Shown: positions 5,447 to 11,581, counted from the stretch's first letter. The stretch is DNA of 16,932 bases from CAZZBK01 sp964652155 (GCA_964652155.1 CAZZBK010000128.1:1-16932); one strand, 5' to 3'. Translations and numbers: made by a program. Notes: generated by a model from the letters alone, not told the origin.

Positions 5447-5644
5447 ATGGCGACCATCAATCAAATCCTGACGGCGTGCCAGCCGTTCGTGCGGCTGGTG
5501 GCGTTGCTGTTCGGCGTGCTCGCCGCGTGGCTGGCGGTTGTCGAATTGCTGCCAGTGCTCGGCCAGGTATGGCGGCCCAAGGGGTCGGCGCAATCGCATG
5601 CGATTGTCGCTGCGTGCTTGGCGCTGGTGGCGGGTAGGGCGTGA
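5447..5644 (+). CDS. Small membrane protein, 65 aa
   Basis: ATG 5447 follows GGGGG and lies two bases after the previous stop. Residues 13-38 form a clear transmembrane helix (FVRLVALLFGVLAAWLAVVELLPVL) and residues 50-64 a second, shorter hydrophobic segment (HAIVAACLALVAGRA). The stop overlaps the next ATG as TGATG. A holin-like or other membrane role is conceivable, but it sits in the early operon away from any lysis gene, so I give no function. Confidence 0.68.
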   Translation: MATINQILTACQPFVRLVALLFGVLAAWLAVVELLPVLGQVWRPKGSAQSHAIVAACLALVAGRA

Positions 5645-6153
5645 TGGCACAGGTCGACGATAATCTTGCGGAAGTCGACGCACTTCCTGTGGCGCACAAA
5701 ATGATCGTGCACGAGTACGGATTTGCGATCTACAAGGCGCTGATCCGCGCTGGGCTGCGCAACCCCGCCGCAATGCGGCAACTGGTGCATGAGGTGTGGA
5801 GCGGAGCCCGTGGAAGCCGGCGGGCGGGCAAGCCGCGCGGTTTTGCGGGCGAACGAAATGTAGCTCAACTGGATTGGCTGTTGATCGAGTCCGGAGCTGC
5901 GATTTCAGCAATGACGCTAATCAGCGTGTTGCGGCAGTCTGGATTGATTATTGTTCCTATGCATCCATCGCAGCCGATGGTCGATGCGTCGATGCGCACG
6001 GTGGCCGAGCACGATATGATGGTGACGAAGTCAAAGAAGCATGCGTTGAGGTTGCGCGCTGCCATGCATGCAGCAGTAGAGCATTACTGGCCGTTTCTGG
6101 TCACGTGCCGTCCGATTCCTCACTCAAGGCGGGCGGGCAATGACGCTCGATGA
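5644..6153 (+). CDS. Hypothetical phage protein, 169 aa
   Basis: Starts at ATG 5644, coupled to the previous stop. It is rich in helices: HKMIVHEYGFAIYKALIRAGLRNPAAMRQLVHEVWSGARG near the N-terminus, and LDWLLIESGAAISAMTLISVLRQSG then PMHPSQPMVDASMRTVAEHDM in the second half. No catalytic motif is evident and I do not recognise the family. Bases from about 5860 to 6110 are richer in A and T than the neighbours, which may reflect a mosaic origin. Confidence 0.72.
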   Translation: MAQVDDNLAEVDALPVAHKMIVHEYGFAIYKALIRAGLRNPAAMRQLVHEVWSGARGSRRAGKPRGFAGERNVAQLDWLLIESGAAISAMTLISVLRQSGLIIVPMHPSQPMVDASMRTVAEHDMMVTKSKKHALRLRAAMHAAVEHYWPFLVTCRPIPHSRRAGNDAR

Positions 6154-6427
6154 AATCGACGCAATGGCCGATCTGATGCGTGCGGCCGGCAGAACGACGA
6201 TACCGATGCCGATCGACGAATGGAGAACTGCAATGGCCGCGAGGCTGGGAAAAGCGACGGTGAAGAAAACAAAAACCGGCAAGACGACGGTGACGACGCC
6301 GGACTTGGCATCGGTCTCGCAGAAAATCGGCCGCAAGAAAAAGGCGGACCGGATCGAGGCAGGATTGCGTGCTAACCGAGAGAAGGTGGCAGCGAAGCGG
6401 GTTCCGAAACGGGGGCGGGCAGCATGA
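6140..6427 (+). CDS. Hypothetical lysine-rich protein, 95 aa
   Basis: ATG 6140 overlaps the previous gene by 14 bases and is preceded by GGGCGGGC. After an acidic start (MTLDEIDAMADLMRAAG) the protein becomes very basic (KATVKKTKTGKTT, KIGRKKKADRIEAGLRANREKVAAKRVPKRGR). Such a basic tail could bind nucleic acid non-specifically; no family is recognised. Confidence 0.68.
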   Translation: MTLDEIDAMADLMRAAGRTTIPMPIDEWRTAMAARLGKATVKKTKTGKTTVTTPDLASVSQKIGRKKKADRIEAGLRANREKVAAKRVPKRGRAA

Positions 6428-6564
6428 TCAGAATTCTCATCGTGGCGCTGGGCGTGGCGTTGTCCGGTTGCGCCAGGGACGACGGGTGGAATGCGTTGGT
6501 GTTCGGGAACATCGCGGCCAACGCGCCGCTTGCTGATGGGGGCAACCATGCCGACGCTCGCTGA
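6424..6564 (+). CDS. Small lipoprotein, 46 aa
   Basis: The ORF begins ATGA over the previous stop. It has an ideal lipoprotein signal: MIRILIVALGVALSGC, with lipobox L13-S-G-C16, so the mature lipopeptide would be about 31 residues (CARDDGWNALVFGNIAANAPL onward). It resembles small phage lipoproteins such as Rz1 or superinfection-exclusion lipoproteins only in type. It overlaps the next ORF by 17 bases in another frame. Confidence 0.6.
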   Translation: MIRILIVALGVALSGCARDDGWNALVFGNIAANAPLADGGNHADAR

Positions 6565-6742
6565 TGACCTCGAGACCGCGGCTCGCCGCCGCGCAGCCGC
6601 GGCCCGGTTCCTGCCGCCGGGGCGGGAGCGGGACAGCGAGCTTAGGCTTGTCGAGCTCCTGGACAGCGCCGCGCGCCGGCTGTCGGCGCAGGACGCCGTT
6701 GCTGGGCTGGCCACGGTCGGCCGCCGGGCGGTGGCGGCATGA
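6548..6742 (+). CDS. Hypothetical small helical protein, 64 aa
   Basis: ATG 6548 follows GATGGGGG. The protein is one long arginine- and alanine-rich helical run (LADDLETAARRRAAAARF, then RDSELRLVELLDSAARRLSAQDAVAGLATVGRR). No family is recognised. The end overlaps the next start as ATGA. Confidence 0.6.
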   Translation: MPTLADDLETAARRRAAAARFLPPGRERDSELRLVELLDSAARRLSAQDAVAGLATVGRRAVAA

Positions 6743-7224
6743 GGGTCATCGCCTCCGCCATGGCCGGGCTCGGCCTCTCCGCCTGCTGCTCCGCGGAGCA
6801 TATGCACCATTACCCGAGGCCCTACGTTGAGGCTCCGAGGGTCAGGTCCTACGTCTATAGGCCCGCCAAGCCCCGCCGCGTAGCCGCCAGGGCGCGATTC
6901 GTGGGTGCCCCGCTAGTACCCTACCGGCCGCCCCAAATCGCCGTCCTAGACGGCTGTGCGCCGGCTGTTCGCGTGGTCGGTCCTGACGCCTGGACCGAGC
7001 GCGGGGCACGGCTCAAGGCAGAGCGGGCATGGTCGAGCCAGGTGCGCTTCGACCTTGGGGAGCGGTTCGCCGACCTCAAAGGGGCTCGCGATATCAGCGT
7101 GTCGTGTGTCCCGGCGAGCGGCAACGAGAGCACCGTCGGCAAGGTCGGCAAAAAGCTGGTCGGCAGCCTCGCCGTGCGCGATCGCTGCGTGGTGGAGGCG
7201 CGGCCGTGCCGGAAAGACCCGTGA
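6739..7224 (+). CDS. Lipoprotein, 161 aa
   Basis: A second predicted lipoprotein. The N-terminus MRVIASAMAGLGLSACC has a lipobox L13-S-A-C16. A proline- and tyrosine-rich linker follows (YPRPYVEAPRVRSYVYRPAKPRR). The C-terminal domain (about 80-158) reads WTERGARLKAERAWSSQVRFDLGERFADLKGARDISVSC and later SLAVRDRCVVEARPC, with cysteines that could pair in the periplasm. Similar domains occur, to my recollection, in small secreted rhizobial proteins without known function. It is immediately upstream of a winged-helix gene. Confidence 0.65.
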   Translation: MRVIASAMAGLGLSACCSAEHMHHYPRPYVEAPRVRSYVYRPAKPRRVAARARFVGAPLVPYRPPQIAVLDGCAPAVRVVGPDAWTERGARLKAERAWSSQVRFDLGERFADLKGARDISVSCVPASGNESTVGKVGKKLVGSLAVRDRCVVEARPCRKDP

Positions 7225-7505
7225 AGCTGACCGGCCGCGAGGAGCGGGTGCTCGAATTCATCCAGTCCGAGATCGACGCCGGGCGCGGGTTCCCGGACTG
7301 CGGCCGAATCACCGAGCACATGGGCTGGAAGCAGGCGACGAGCGCCAGGACGACGTTGCAGATGTTGGCCGGCCAGGGGGTGCTCGCCAGGTGGCACGAT
7401 GGCCACGCCTACCGCTATGCGCTGCCGGGTGCCGCGGTGCCGCCAGATTGTCGCATTGCGGGCCGGGCGAGTCGTGCTAGACGGGCGGCAAGCGGGGGAC
7501 TGTGA
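7221..7505 (+). CDS. Winged-helix DNA-binding protein, 94 aa
   Basis: GTG 7221 overlaps the previous stop as GTGA and has GGAAAG upstream; GTG 7206 is an alternative. Residues 3-70 resemble the N-terminal winged helix of LexA-type regulators (LTGREERVLEFIQSEIDAGRGFPDCGRITEHMGWKQATSARTTLQMLAGQGVLARW, then a wing GHAYRYAL). No peptidase domain follows. It is the last gene before the operon terminator and may regulate early or late genes. Confidence 0.75.
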   Translation: MKLTGREERVLEFIQSEIDAGRGFPDCGRITEHMGWKQATSARTTLQMLAGQGVLARWHDGHAYRYALPGAAVPPDCRIAGRASRARRAASGGL

Positions 7506-7513
7506 TGGGGACT

Positions 7514-7555
7514 ACGACAACGCCGCCGGGCTCGGGCACCCGGCGGCGTTGTCGT
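7514..7555. terminator. Strong bidirectional terminator hairpin between convergent operons
   Basis: A perfect 17-bp stem (7514-7530 paired with 7539-7555, beginning ACGACAACG) with an eight-base loop. Only a short GTTTG follows on the plus strand and no T-run on the minus strand, but stem stability and position between converging genes support termination. Confidence 0.7.
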
Positions 7556-7575
7556 GTTTGAGTGGGCTGCTGGCG

Positions 7576-8472
7576 TTAGGCGGCCAGCTTCCGAATGATC
7601 ACGCGGCGCTTGTCGTTCGGGTCGACCTCCCGGGAAAACTTTCCAGCGGCCACGCCGGCATCGACGATCTTGGTGGCCTGTCCCTCGGAGACGCCGAGCT
7701 GGCGAGCAAGGGTGCGGTTCATGACGCCATCACCGTTGATGTGCTTGGCGGCTTCCTCGATTTCCGCGTCCGTCAACTCACCCTCGGGCCGCTCGGTGAT
7801 GGCCTGGGGCTCCGGCCGGCGGAACGGCACGACGTTGGCAGCCTGGATGGCGCGGCGATCGACGGTGACCGGGCCGAGCCCGTAGAACAGCAGGGCCAGG
7901 ATCGCCAGTTCGAGTCCGATCGGCAGTAGTGCGGGGTGCCACGCCGGCAGCCAGGGTTGCGTCACCGGCTTTAGGTCGTGGATCTGGCTGGAGAGCTTGT
8001 CGCGATAGGCCTGACGCTGGTTGAGCGTGAACGTCTGCCCCTTGCATTTGGCGCCGTTGCCGCTGGCGCACTCGGTCGATACCCACGCCTCGGCCTGGGC
8101 AACGAGTTTCTCGGCCCGGGCGAGGTCGGCACGAATGCGGGCCTGCTCGGCCTCACCGATGGTGGCCGTGGCGATGCGTGTCTGCTGGGCCTCGCCGAGA
8201 CGAGAAATACCTGACGGCAGGACGAACGCGAGCAGCACGAGAACGGGAACAGTGAGCAGGAAAGCTTTCCCACGCTGCCCAGCGCGGGCGGCGGCCTCGG
8301 CAAGAACCGGGCACATGGCGGCAGAGATCGTCGCGAGCGGCACGCCGAGTTTGGTGGTGAGCGTGACGCTGTCGCCGAGCATTTCCCAGATGAGGGCCGA
8401 TTGATAGGCGATTGCAGATCCCGCCATTGCGACGGCGATTGCGTGCGTCCAGCGAATTCGGTATTGTTGCAT
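7576..8472 (-). CDS. Four-TM coiled-coil membrane protein with C-terminal winged-helix tail
   Basis: A 298-residue membrane protein of unknown function. Three hydrophobic segments lie near the N-terminus (about 10-31, 43-62, 69-89). A charged, helical region follows (about 92-165, with C135 and C143), then a fourth membrane segment (180-201: ALLPIGLELAILALLFYGLGPV). A cytoplasmic tail ends in a helix-turn-helix-like domain (about 234-297: LTDAEIEEAAKHINGDGVMNRTLARQLGVSEGQATKIVDAGVAAGKF, then NDKRRVIIRKLA). A membrane-bound DNA-binding sensor or an exclusion protein are possible. ATG 8472 has AAGGA upstream. The protein at 12393 has the same plan without the HTH. Confidence 0.75.
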   Translation of the reverse strand: MQQYRIRWTHAIAVAMAGSAIAYQSALIWEMLGDSVTLTTKLGVPLATISAAMCPVLAEAAARAGQRGKAFLLTVPVLVLLAFVLPSGISRLGEAQQTRIATATIGEAEQARIRADLARAEKLVAQAEAWVSTECASGNGAKCKGQTFTLNQRQAYRDKLSSQIHDLKPVTQPWLPAWHPALLPIGLELAILALLFYGLGPVTVDRRAIQAANVVPFRRPEPQAITERPEGELTDAEIEEAAKHINGDGVMNRTLARQLGVSEGQATKIVDAGVAAGKFSREVDPNDKRRVIIRKLAA

Positions 8473-8506
8473 TGGTCATTTCCTTCTTTGCGGTTGGGGT
8501 GATCAA

Positions 8507-8556
8507 GGGCCGGATGGGAGATCGTACCCCTATCCGGCCCGTCCTGCTGGTGCAGG
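8507..8556. other. Tandem hairpins in the gap between minus-strand genes
   Basis: GGGCCGGAT (8507-8515) pairs with ATCCGGCCC (8532-8540), and CCTGC (8543-8547) with GCAGG (8552-8556). They lie in the 118-base gap upstream of the four-TM gene. No T-run follows on either strand, so these could be a weak terminator, an RNA-processing site or a translational control element. Confidence 0.4.
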
Positions 8557-8590
8557 GGATGGCGGCCATTGCGGGCCGCACACCGCTGCA

Positions 8591-8749
8591 TCATGCAATC
8601 TGCATCTCCACATCGGCGAGGTGAGCAAATGTCTCGGCGCCGTCCTCGGAGATGCCGCGCACGCACTCGACGCGCTTCTCGCAGACACGAACGAAATAGA
8701 ATTTGACGAGCCGATACGGTGTCGGGTCGCCTGGGACGTAGAAAATCAT
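8591..8749 (-). CDS. Hypothetical small protein, 52 aa
   Basis: ATG 8749 overlaps the previous stop as ATGA. The protein begins MIFYVPGDPTPYRLVKFYFVRVCEKRVECV, a beta-rich-looking segment with two cysteines, then RGISEDGAETFAHLADVEMQIA. No family is recognised. Tiling with neighbours supports it. Confidence 0.6.
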   Translation of the reverse strand: MIFYVPGDPTPYRLVKFYFVRVCEKRVECVRGISEDGAETFAHLADVEMQIA

Positions 8750-8931
8750 CGGGCTGCTTCCCTAGCGTGGTCGATCAGGGCCGCCGTGAACGATTTCATC
8801 TCACGCACGATGGCCTCGCGAAGCTGGGTCGGGACGGCGCCAGCCGGAGCGCTTTCGACGGCCATGCGAAACCGAACGGCCTCGCATACGACGTCATAGG
8901 TTGGGCCGGGATGATGATCGGGGATGGTCAT
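8746..8931 (-). CDS. Hypothetical small protein, 61 aa
   Basis: ATG 8931 is preceded by GAGAGG and overlaps the upstream stop as ATGA. The sequence starts MTIPDHHPGPTYDVVCEAVRFRMAVESAP and ends in a helix (REAIVREMKSFTAALIDHAREAAR). Function unknown. Confidence 0.65.
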   Translation of the reverse strand: MTIPDHHPGPTYDVVCEAVRFRMAVESAPAGAVPTQLREAIVREMKSFTAALIDHAREAAR

Positions 8932-9161
8932 TTCAGCCTCTCGTTCGCGATCGCGGAAATCCGCATAGCCAGCGCCGATTTGTCGGCAGCGCCGATCTTC
9001 GCCGCACGCTTGCACGAGTGCCAGTTGCAGGGCTGGCCGGTGGCCTGCACATTGGGGATAACCGGCGCGGAATTAAACGAGCGAGCCAGGTATCCGGCGG
9101 AGGCCATGAGCATCGACGCGGATACGGTGAGGCTCATGAGGGTGGAGCGGAGGGAGGTCAC
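8928..9161 (-). CDS. Small exported or membrane-anchored protein, 77 aa
   Basis: GTG 9161 overlaps the upstream stop as GTGA and has GGAG eight bases before; ATG 9137 is an alternative. The N-terminus (LRSTLMSLTVSASMLMASAGYLA) looks like a signal anchor or signal peptide. The rest contains CNWHSCKRAAKIGAADKSALAMR, with a Cx4C pair that could be a disulfide or metal site. No family recognised. Confidence 0.6.
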   Translation of the reverse strand: MTSLRSTLMSLTVSASMLMASAGYLARSFNSAPVIPNVQATGQPCNWHSCKRAAKIGAADKSALAMRISAIANERLK

Positions 9162-9382
9162 TCGTGCGACTCCGAGCCTTCGGCGGTGAGGCCATTGGAG
9201 AGACGCCACGTCGCGAGGTGTGACAGGGCCTCATCGAGTGTGGCGAAGGCGTCGTCGACGCGGGCATTTATGATGACAACCCAAGTCCTAGTGCTGGCGT
9301 CGGGCTGGATGTAGTTCGTTCCCGGCGCATCCAGGCTGCGGGCGTGCGGCGGGATCTGGGACTTCATTTCGTGGTAAGTCAT
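9158..9382 (-). CDS. Hypothetical protein, 74 aa, first gene of the minus operon
   Basis: ATG 9382 is preceded by GGAGACGACA and lies about 30 bases after the predicted transcription start. It carries RTWVVIINARVDDAFATLDEALSHLATWRLSNG, which looks like one strand and two helices. No family is recognised. Control by the divergent RHH protein is likely from the operator positions. Confidence 0.65.
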   Translation of the reverse strand: MTYHEMKSQIPPHARSLDAPGTNYIQPDASTRTWVVIINARVDDAFATLDEALSHLATWRLSNGLTAEGSESHE

Positions 9383-9419
9383 TGTCGTCTCCGTGTGTGT
9401 CTGCGTTGTCGATGGTTGG

Positions 9420-9448
9420 AATGTAGCAGATCGTAATTACGCAGTCAA
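9420..9448 (-). promoter_or_regulatory. Promoter of the minus-strand operon
   Basis: On the minus strand, TTGACT (9448-9443) and TACATT (9425-9420) are 17 bases apart, one of the best sigma70-like matches in the window. The palindrome CGTAATTACG lies within its spacer. Confidence 0.7.
9432..9441. promoter_or_regulatory. Palindromic operator CGTAATTACG
   Basis: A perfect 10-bp palindrome between -35 and -10 of the leftward promoter. It shares the half-site CGTAA/TTACG with the palindrome at 9474-9483, 42 bases away centre to centre (about four turns). Likely bound by the adjacent RHH protein. Confidence 0.55.
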
Positions 9449-9473
9449 TACAAAAAATGATGAGGCATGCAAA

Positions 9474-9483
9474 ATTACGTAAT
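9474..9483. promoter_or_regulatory. Palindromic operator ATTACGTAAT
   Basis: A perfect 10-bp palindrome just upstream of the rightward -35 of the RHH gene. A further half-site CGTAAT at 9514-9519 overlaps that gene's -10. RHH repressors typically bind repeated short half-sites such as these. Confidence 0.5.
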
Positions 9484-9492
9484 GACCGAGTG

Positions 9493-9521
9493 TTGACACG
9501 CTGGGCTGTGTGTCGTAATGC
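9493..9521 (+). promoter_or_regulatory. Promoter of the RHH gene, probably giving a leaderless mRNA
   Basis: TTGACA at 9493-9498 is a perfect -35; TAATGC at 9516-9521 follows after 17 bases. The expected start of transcription falls at the ATG itself (9528), and no ribosome-binding site is seen. Confidence 0.6.
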
Positions 9522-9527
9522 TGATGC

Positions 9528-9704
9528 ATGACAACCAGATCCCAGCAACTGTTCTCGATGCGCACCGATAGCGATGAGGGTAGAGAGTTTCTGTCGGCTC
9601 TCGACGAGCTTAGATTGGCGGAGCGTCCGCAGCTTGACCGCACGGCGATGGTCAAGAAACTGGTGTTTGACGCGATCAAGCGCGCGGAAATGCGCCGCAA
9701 ATGA
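9528..9704 (+). CDS. Ribbon-helix-helix (Arc/MetJ-type) repressor, 58 aa
   Basis: A short DNA-binding protein. Residues 6-13 (QQLFSMRT) fit the DNA-contacting strand, 17-32 (EGREFLSALDELRLAE) the first helix, and 36-53 (LDRTAMVKKLVFDAIKRA) the second, as in RHH repressors. It faces a divergent operon across palindromic sites, so it probably represses both. No antitoxin-type partner toxin is adjacent in the same operon, which favours a plain regulator. An eight-codon ORF overlaps its stop at 9701-9727 and is probably not meaningful. Confidence 0.8.
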   Translation: MTTRSQQLFSMRTDSDEGREFLSALDELRLAERPQLDRTAMVKKLVFDAIKRAEMRRK

Positions 9705-9793
9705 ACCGCGACAGCGAGCGCAAATAACCCCTTCCGCAACTCCGGCGTGCTGTGCTATTGCAGGCACACCATCAACAAATCGCAGAGCCCTCA

Positions 9794-10144
9794 ATGAAAA
9801 TCGATAGTCTCAAGTCCCAGTCGACCGAAAACCTCCGGCTGGCCCGCACCGCGATCGACAACCTTTTGGCGGAGCGCGCCCGCAAGGCGCTGGAGACCAC
9901 GGCCGGCCATTTCGGCCTGAGCGTAGAGCAGATCATGGCTCGCGACGTGCCTGCGGTTGTTAAGGCGCCGGAGCCTGCACCGGCTGCGAAGCGCGGGCGC
10001 CCACGCAAGGCCAAGCCGTCCAGCATGGTCGATGCCGGGGGGGTGATTTGGGCCGGCAAGGGTCGCAAGCCGAAGGGCTTCGACAGCTCCACGGCCCAGC
10101 CGGTTCCGACCGTGCCGGCCAACGGCGCGCACGCCACGGCGTAA
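9794..10144 (+). CDS. H-NS family nucleoid-associated protein
   Basis: A 116-residue protein with an N-terminal helical oligomerisation region (about 1-45: LRLARTAIDNLLAERARKALETTAGHFGLSVEQI), an AT-hook-like linker (KRGRPRK, 66-72) and an H-NS-type DNA-binding motif (IWAGKGRKPKGF, 85-96; the family pattern is TWSGRGRxPxW). H-NS-like proteins silence AT-rich DNA; phage copies can alter host silencing. The ribosome-binding site is weak (AGAG). The canonical aspartate/proline segment before the WAGKG motif is reduced to DAGGVIW. Confidence 0.82.
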   Translation: MKIDSLKSQSTENLRLARTAIDNLLAERARKALETTAGHFGLSVEQIMARDVPAVVKAPEPAPAAKRGRPRKAKPSSMVDAGGVIWAGKGRKPKGFDSSTAQPVPTVPANGAHATA

Positions 10145-10429
10145 TGCAGTCCCGAGCCGGGCGGGTGAGCCCCGGCACCAAATCGCCTAAGAGGGGATGG
10201 CGTCGCCGCTGTCGGACGCCGGCTGGTGTGAAATCCCCTCTGGAAAGCGCGCTGCGGCGCGGGCGACGATCTCCTGACGTCTGCTGCTCCACAGGGGCAA
10301 ACGTTTGCCACCCACGGCGCCGGGGCGTGGGGAGAAACCCCGGCAACTCGGGACGACATAGAGCGGGGCGGTGGACACGGTTCTCTTAGCTGCTCGTTTG
10401 ATCAATCATCGGTCACGGCGTGTGGATCG
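10145..10429. other. Structured non-coding region (candidate ncRNA)
   Basis: No convincing gene in 285 bases. Inverted repeats, in order: GCCGGG/CCCGGC (10156-10176); AGAGGGGAT 10190-10198 with ATCCCCTCT 10233-10241, enclosing GGCGTC/GACGCC (10199-10220); the 14-bp palindrome GGCAAACGTTTGCC 10296-10309; GCCGGGG 10319-10325 with CCCCGGC 10338-10344. The plus-strand frame open here is very arginine-rich and unlike its neighbours. Confidence 0.4.
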
Positions 10430-10660
10430 ATGGCGACGGCAGCAGGGATAGCGTGCATTGCGACAGGGCATGGACGACGCGCCGTCGTATGTGTCTTGGA
10501 GACGGAGGCAAGTTCCGACCATCCCTCCGCGCCGCTCTATGTCGTTGCAATCCGGCCGCTTGATCCAGCAGTCACGACACCGGACTTTGAATTCGGGAAC
10601 ATCGGTGCAAATCCGGTAGCGGCTGCCATCCCGGTGGTTGATCCCCTGACTCTCCCCTGA
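10430..10660 (+). CDS. Doubtful ORF, 76 aa
   Basis: An open frame beginning MATAAGIACIATGHGRRAVVCVLETEASSD and ending AAIPVVDPLTLP. It has only a weak GTGTGG before the ATG and no recognisable motif, and it overlaps the riboswitch-like core at 10595-10681 and a candidate promoter. It may be chance; codon use is less GC-biased at third positions than in nearby genes. Confidence 0.25.
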   Translation: MATAAGIACIATGHGRRAVVCVLETEASSDHPSAPLYVVAIRPLDPAVTTPDFEFGNIGANPVAAAIPVVDPLTLP

Positions 10661-10681
10661 TACATGCCCGAATCACTGGGC
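10595..10681 (+). other. Cobalamin-riboswitch-like core (incomplete)
   Basis: GGGAA (10595-10599) is followed by ATCGG-TGCAAAT-CCGGT (10601-10617), a 5-bp stem with a T-loop. This matches the conserved GGGAA..CGGTGxAAxTCCG segment of cobalamin riboswitches. A GCCC/GGGC hairpin with CACTGGG (10666-10681) follows. The B12-box-like AGGAGACC is missing, so this may be degenerate or coincidental. Confidence 0.25.
10638..10666 (+). promoter_or_regulatory. Candidate promoter of the regulator gene
   Basis: TTGATC at 10638-10643 and TACATG at 10661-10666 are 17 bases apart. Both elements are partial matches (4 of 6 and 3 of 6). It would place the start of transcription about 50 bases before the ATG at 10726. 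Confidence 0.3.
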
Positions 10682-10725
10682 GAATGTCAGTCCCCGGCGT
10701 CGAGAGGCCAACCGGGGAGATCGGC

Positions 10726-11334
10726 ATGAGCACCACACTCGACCGCGTCAGGGCTCGAGCGGAGAGCCTCGCACGTCAGGCCGATCCTCTGGGCATTCTC
10801 TCCGGCGGCTACGATCCAGGCCCAGATGAGGGCCCGACCCGGTCCAGGCTTCGCAACGCCAAATTCGGTGTCGATCTCCCGGAGGTGTCCCAGCACACCG
10901 ACCGACGCGCACACGCGGTCCGAGACATCTTTGCCGATATGCGCCGACGTCAGCAGATTGATGACATGCAACTCTCGGCCGGCCAGAAATTCGCCCGGCA
11001 CCACGAGATCGCCTATCGCGGTCGCGCCATCACGCCGAGCTATGGCTCTCGGTTTGCGGAGGGCACGCCTCTAGGCCAGCTCGCGGGCGCTGCCGCCGAT
11101 GAGGACACGGCCCGTGTCGTCGACTATGTGAGGCTGCATCAGGCCGCCCGGGATGCGCTGCCGCGGCGCCTGGAGCGGGCCGCCATGCTGGCGCTCGAGG
11201 GCCTGACGCTCGGCGAGATCGGTGCCCAGCTCGGCACCTACACCGGCGAGAAAGCCGCGGCGGCCGGTGTCACGCTGCTGCAGGCGGCGCTTGACGTGCT
11301 GGTGGATCATTACGGGATGCGTCGCGTGACATAA
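10726..11334 (+). CDS. Probable HTH regulator, 202 aa, possibly DUF6456-like
   Basis: ATG 10726 is chosen for its strong GGGGAG site; ATG 10684 is in frame but lacks one. The N-terminal half is polar (GGYDPGPDEGPTRSRLRNAKFGVDLPEVS), then AVRDIFADMRRRQQIDDMQLSAGQKFARHHEIA. Residues about 130-195 carry RVVDYVRLHQAARDALPRRLERAAMLALEGLTLGEIGAQLGTYTGEKAAAAGVTLLQAALDVLVDHYG in pattern: an HTH with the lay-out of sigma region 4 or the DUF6456 family. Alone between the early genes and the late genes, it may be the late-gene activator or antiterminator; this is inference. Confidence 0.7.
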   Translation: MSTTLDRVRARAESLARQADPLGILSGGYDPGPDEGPTRSRLRNAKFGVDLPEVSQHTDRRAHAVRDIFADMRRRQQIDDMQLSAGQKFARHHEIAYRGRAITPSYGSRFAEGTPLGQLAGAAADEDTARVVDYVRLHQAARDALPRRLERAAMLALEGLTLGEIGAQLGTYTGEKAAAAGVTLLQAALDVLVDHYGMRRVT

Positions 11335-11437
11335 TTGCCGCAGTATGTGTGCGGCGCACCAATCGCCCGAATCGCCGCTTGACCACCCCTGCAAATCACC
11401 ACAATGTCGCCACGATACCGCAACACGCGGCCACAAT

Positions 11438-11474
11438 CGACAGCCCCGCCCTTGCCCGGCGGGGTTTGTCGTTT
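11438..11474 (+). terminator. Intrinsic terminator after the regulator gene
   Basis: CCCCGCC (11444-11450) pairs with GGCGGGG (11458-11464), an outer CGACA/TGTCG pair extends the stem, and TTTGTCGTTT follows. It lies about 100 bases past the regulator stop; the stretch between holds no gene. Confidence 0.8.
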
Positions 11475-11509
11475 CGGGCCCAGCTCATCGGGCCCACGCA
11501 TCGGGTCCC
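11474..11509. repeat. Three tandem TCGGG(C/T)CC repeats upstream of the OMP gene
   Basis: TCGGGCCCA at 11474-11482 and 11488-11496, then TCGGGTCCC at 11501-11509, spaced 14 and 13 bases. They lie in the 247-base gap before the outer-membrane gene, which otherwise holds only the terminator and no clear promoter. They may bind a regulator. Confidence 0.4.
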
Positions 11510-11581
11510 CGGCACGCCTGGTCCCCCGCATACGTGCCCCGATCGTGGGCTCGACCTTAAAAACAGAGACAGGAACAACCC

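Noticed and set aside
4862..5911. Minus-strand ORF of 349 codons, the longest antisense frame here
   Set aside because: It is antisense to five tiled plus-strand genes with ribosome-binding sites; no family motif in its translation.
6124..6810. Minus-strand ORF of 228 codons
   Set aside because: Low-complexity A/R/S-rich translation opposite the lipoprotein and basic-protein genes; a shadow.
8746..9015. Longer N-terminal form of the 61-aa protein (89 codons)
   Set aside because: The extra part overlaps the upstream gene, while ATG 8931 has GAGAGG and an ATGA overlap.
9713..9793. Possible promoter before the H-NS-like gene (TG-CTATTGC)
   Set aside because: No -35 with acceptable match and spacing; the gene may be read from the RHH promoter.
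10601..10617. tRNA T-arm-like stem-loop
   Set aside because: The loop is TGCAAAT, not TTCRANY, and no acceptor or anticodon arm can be placed around it.
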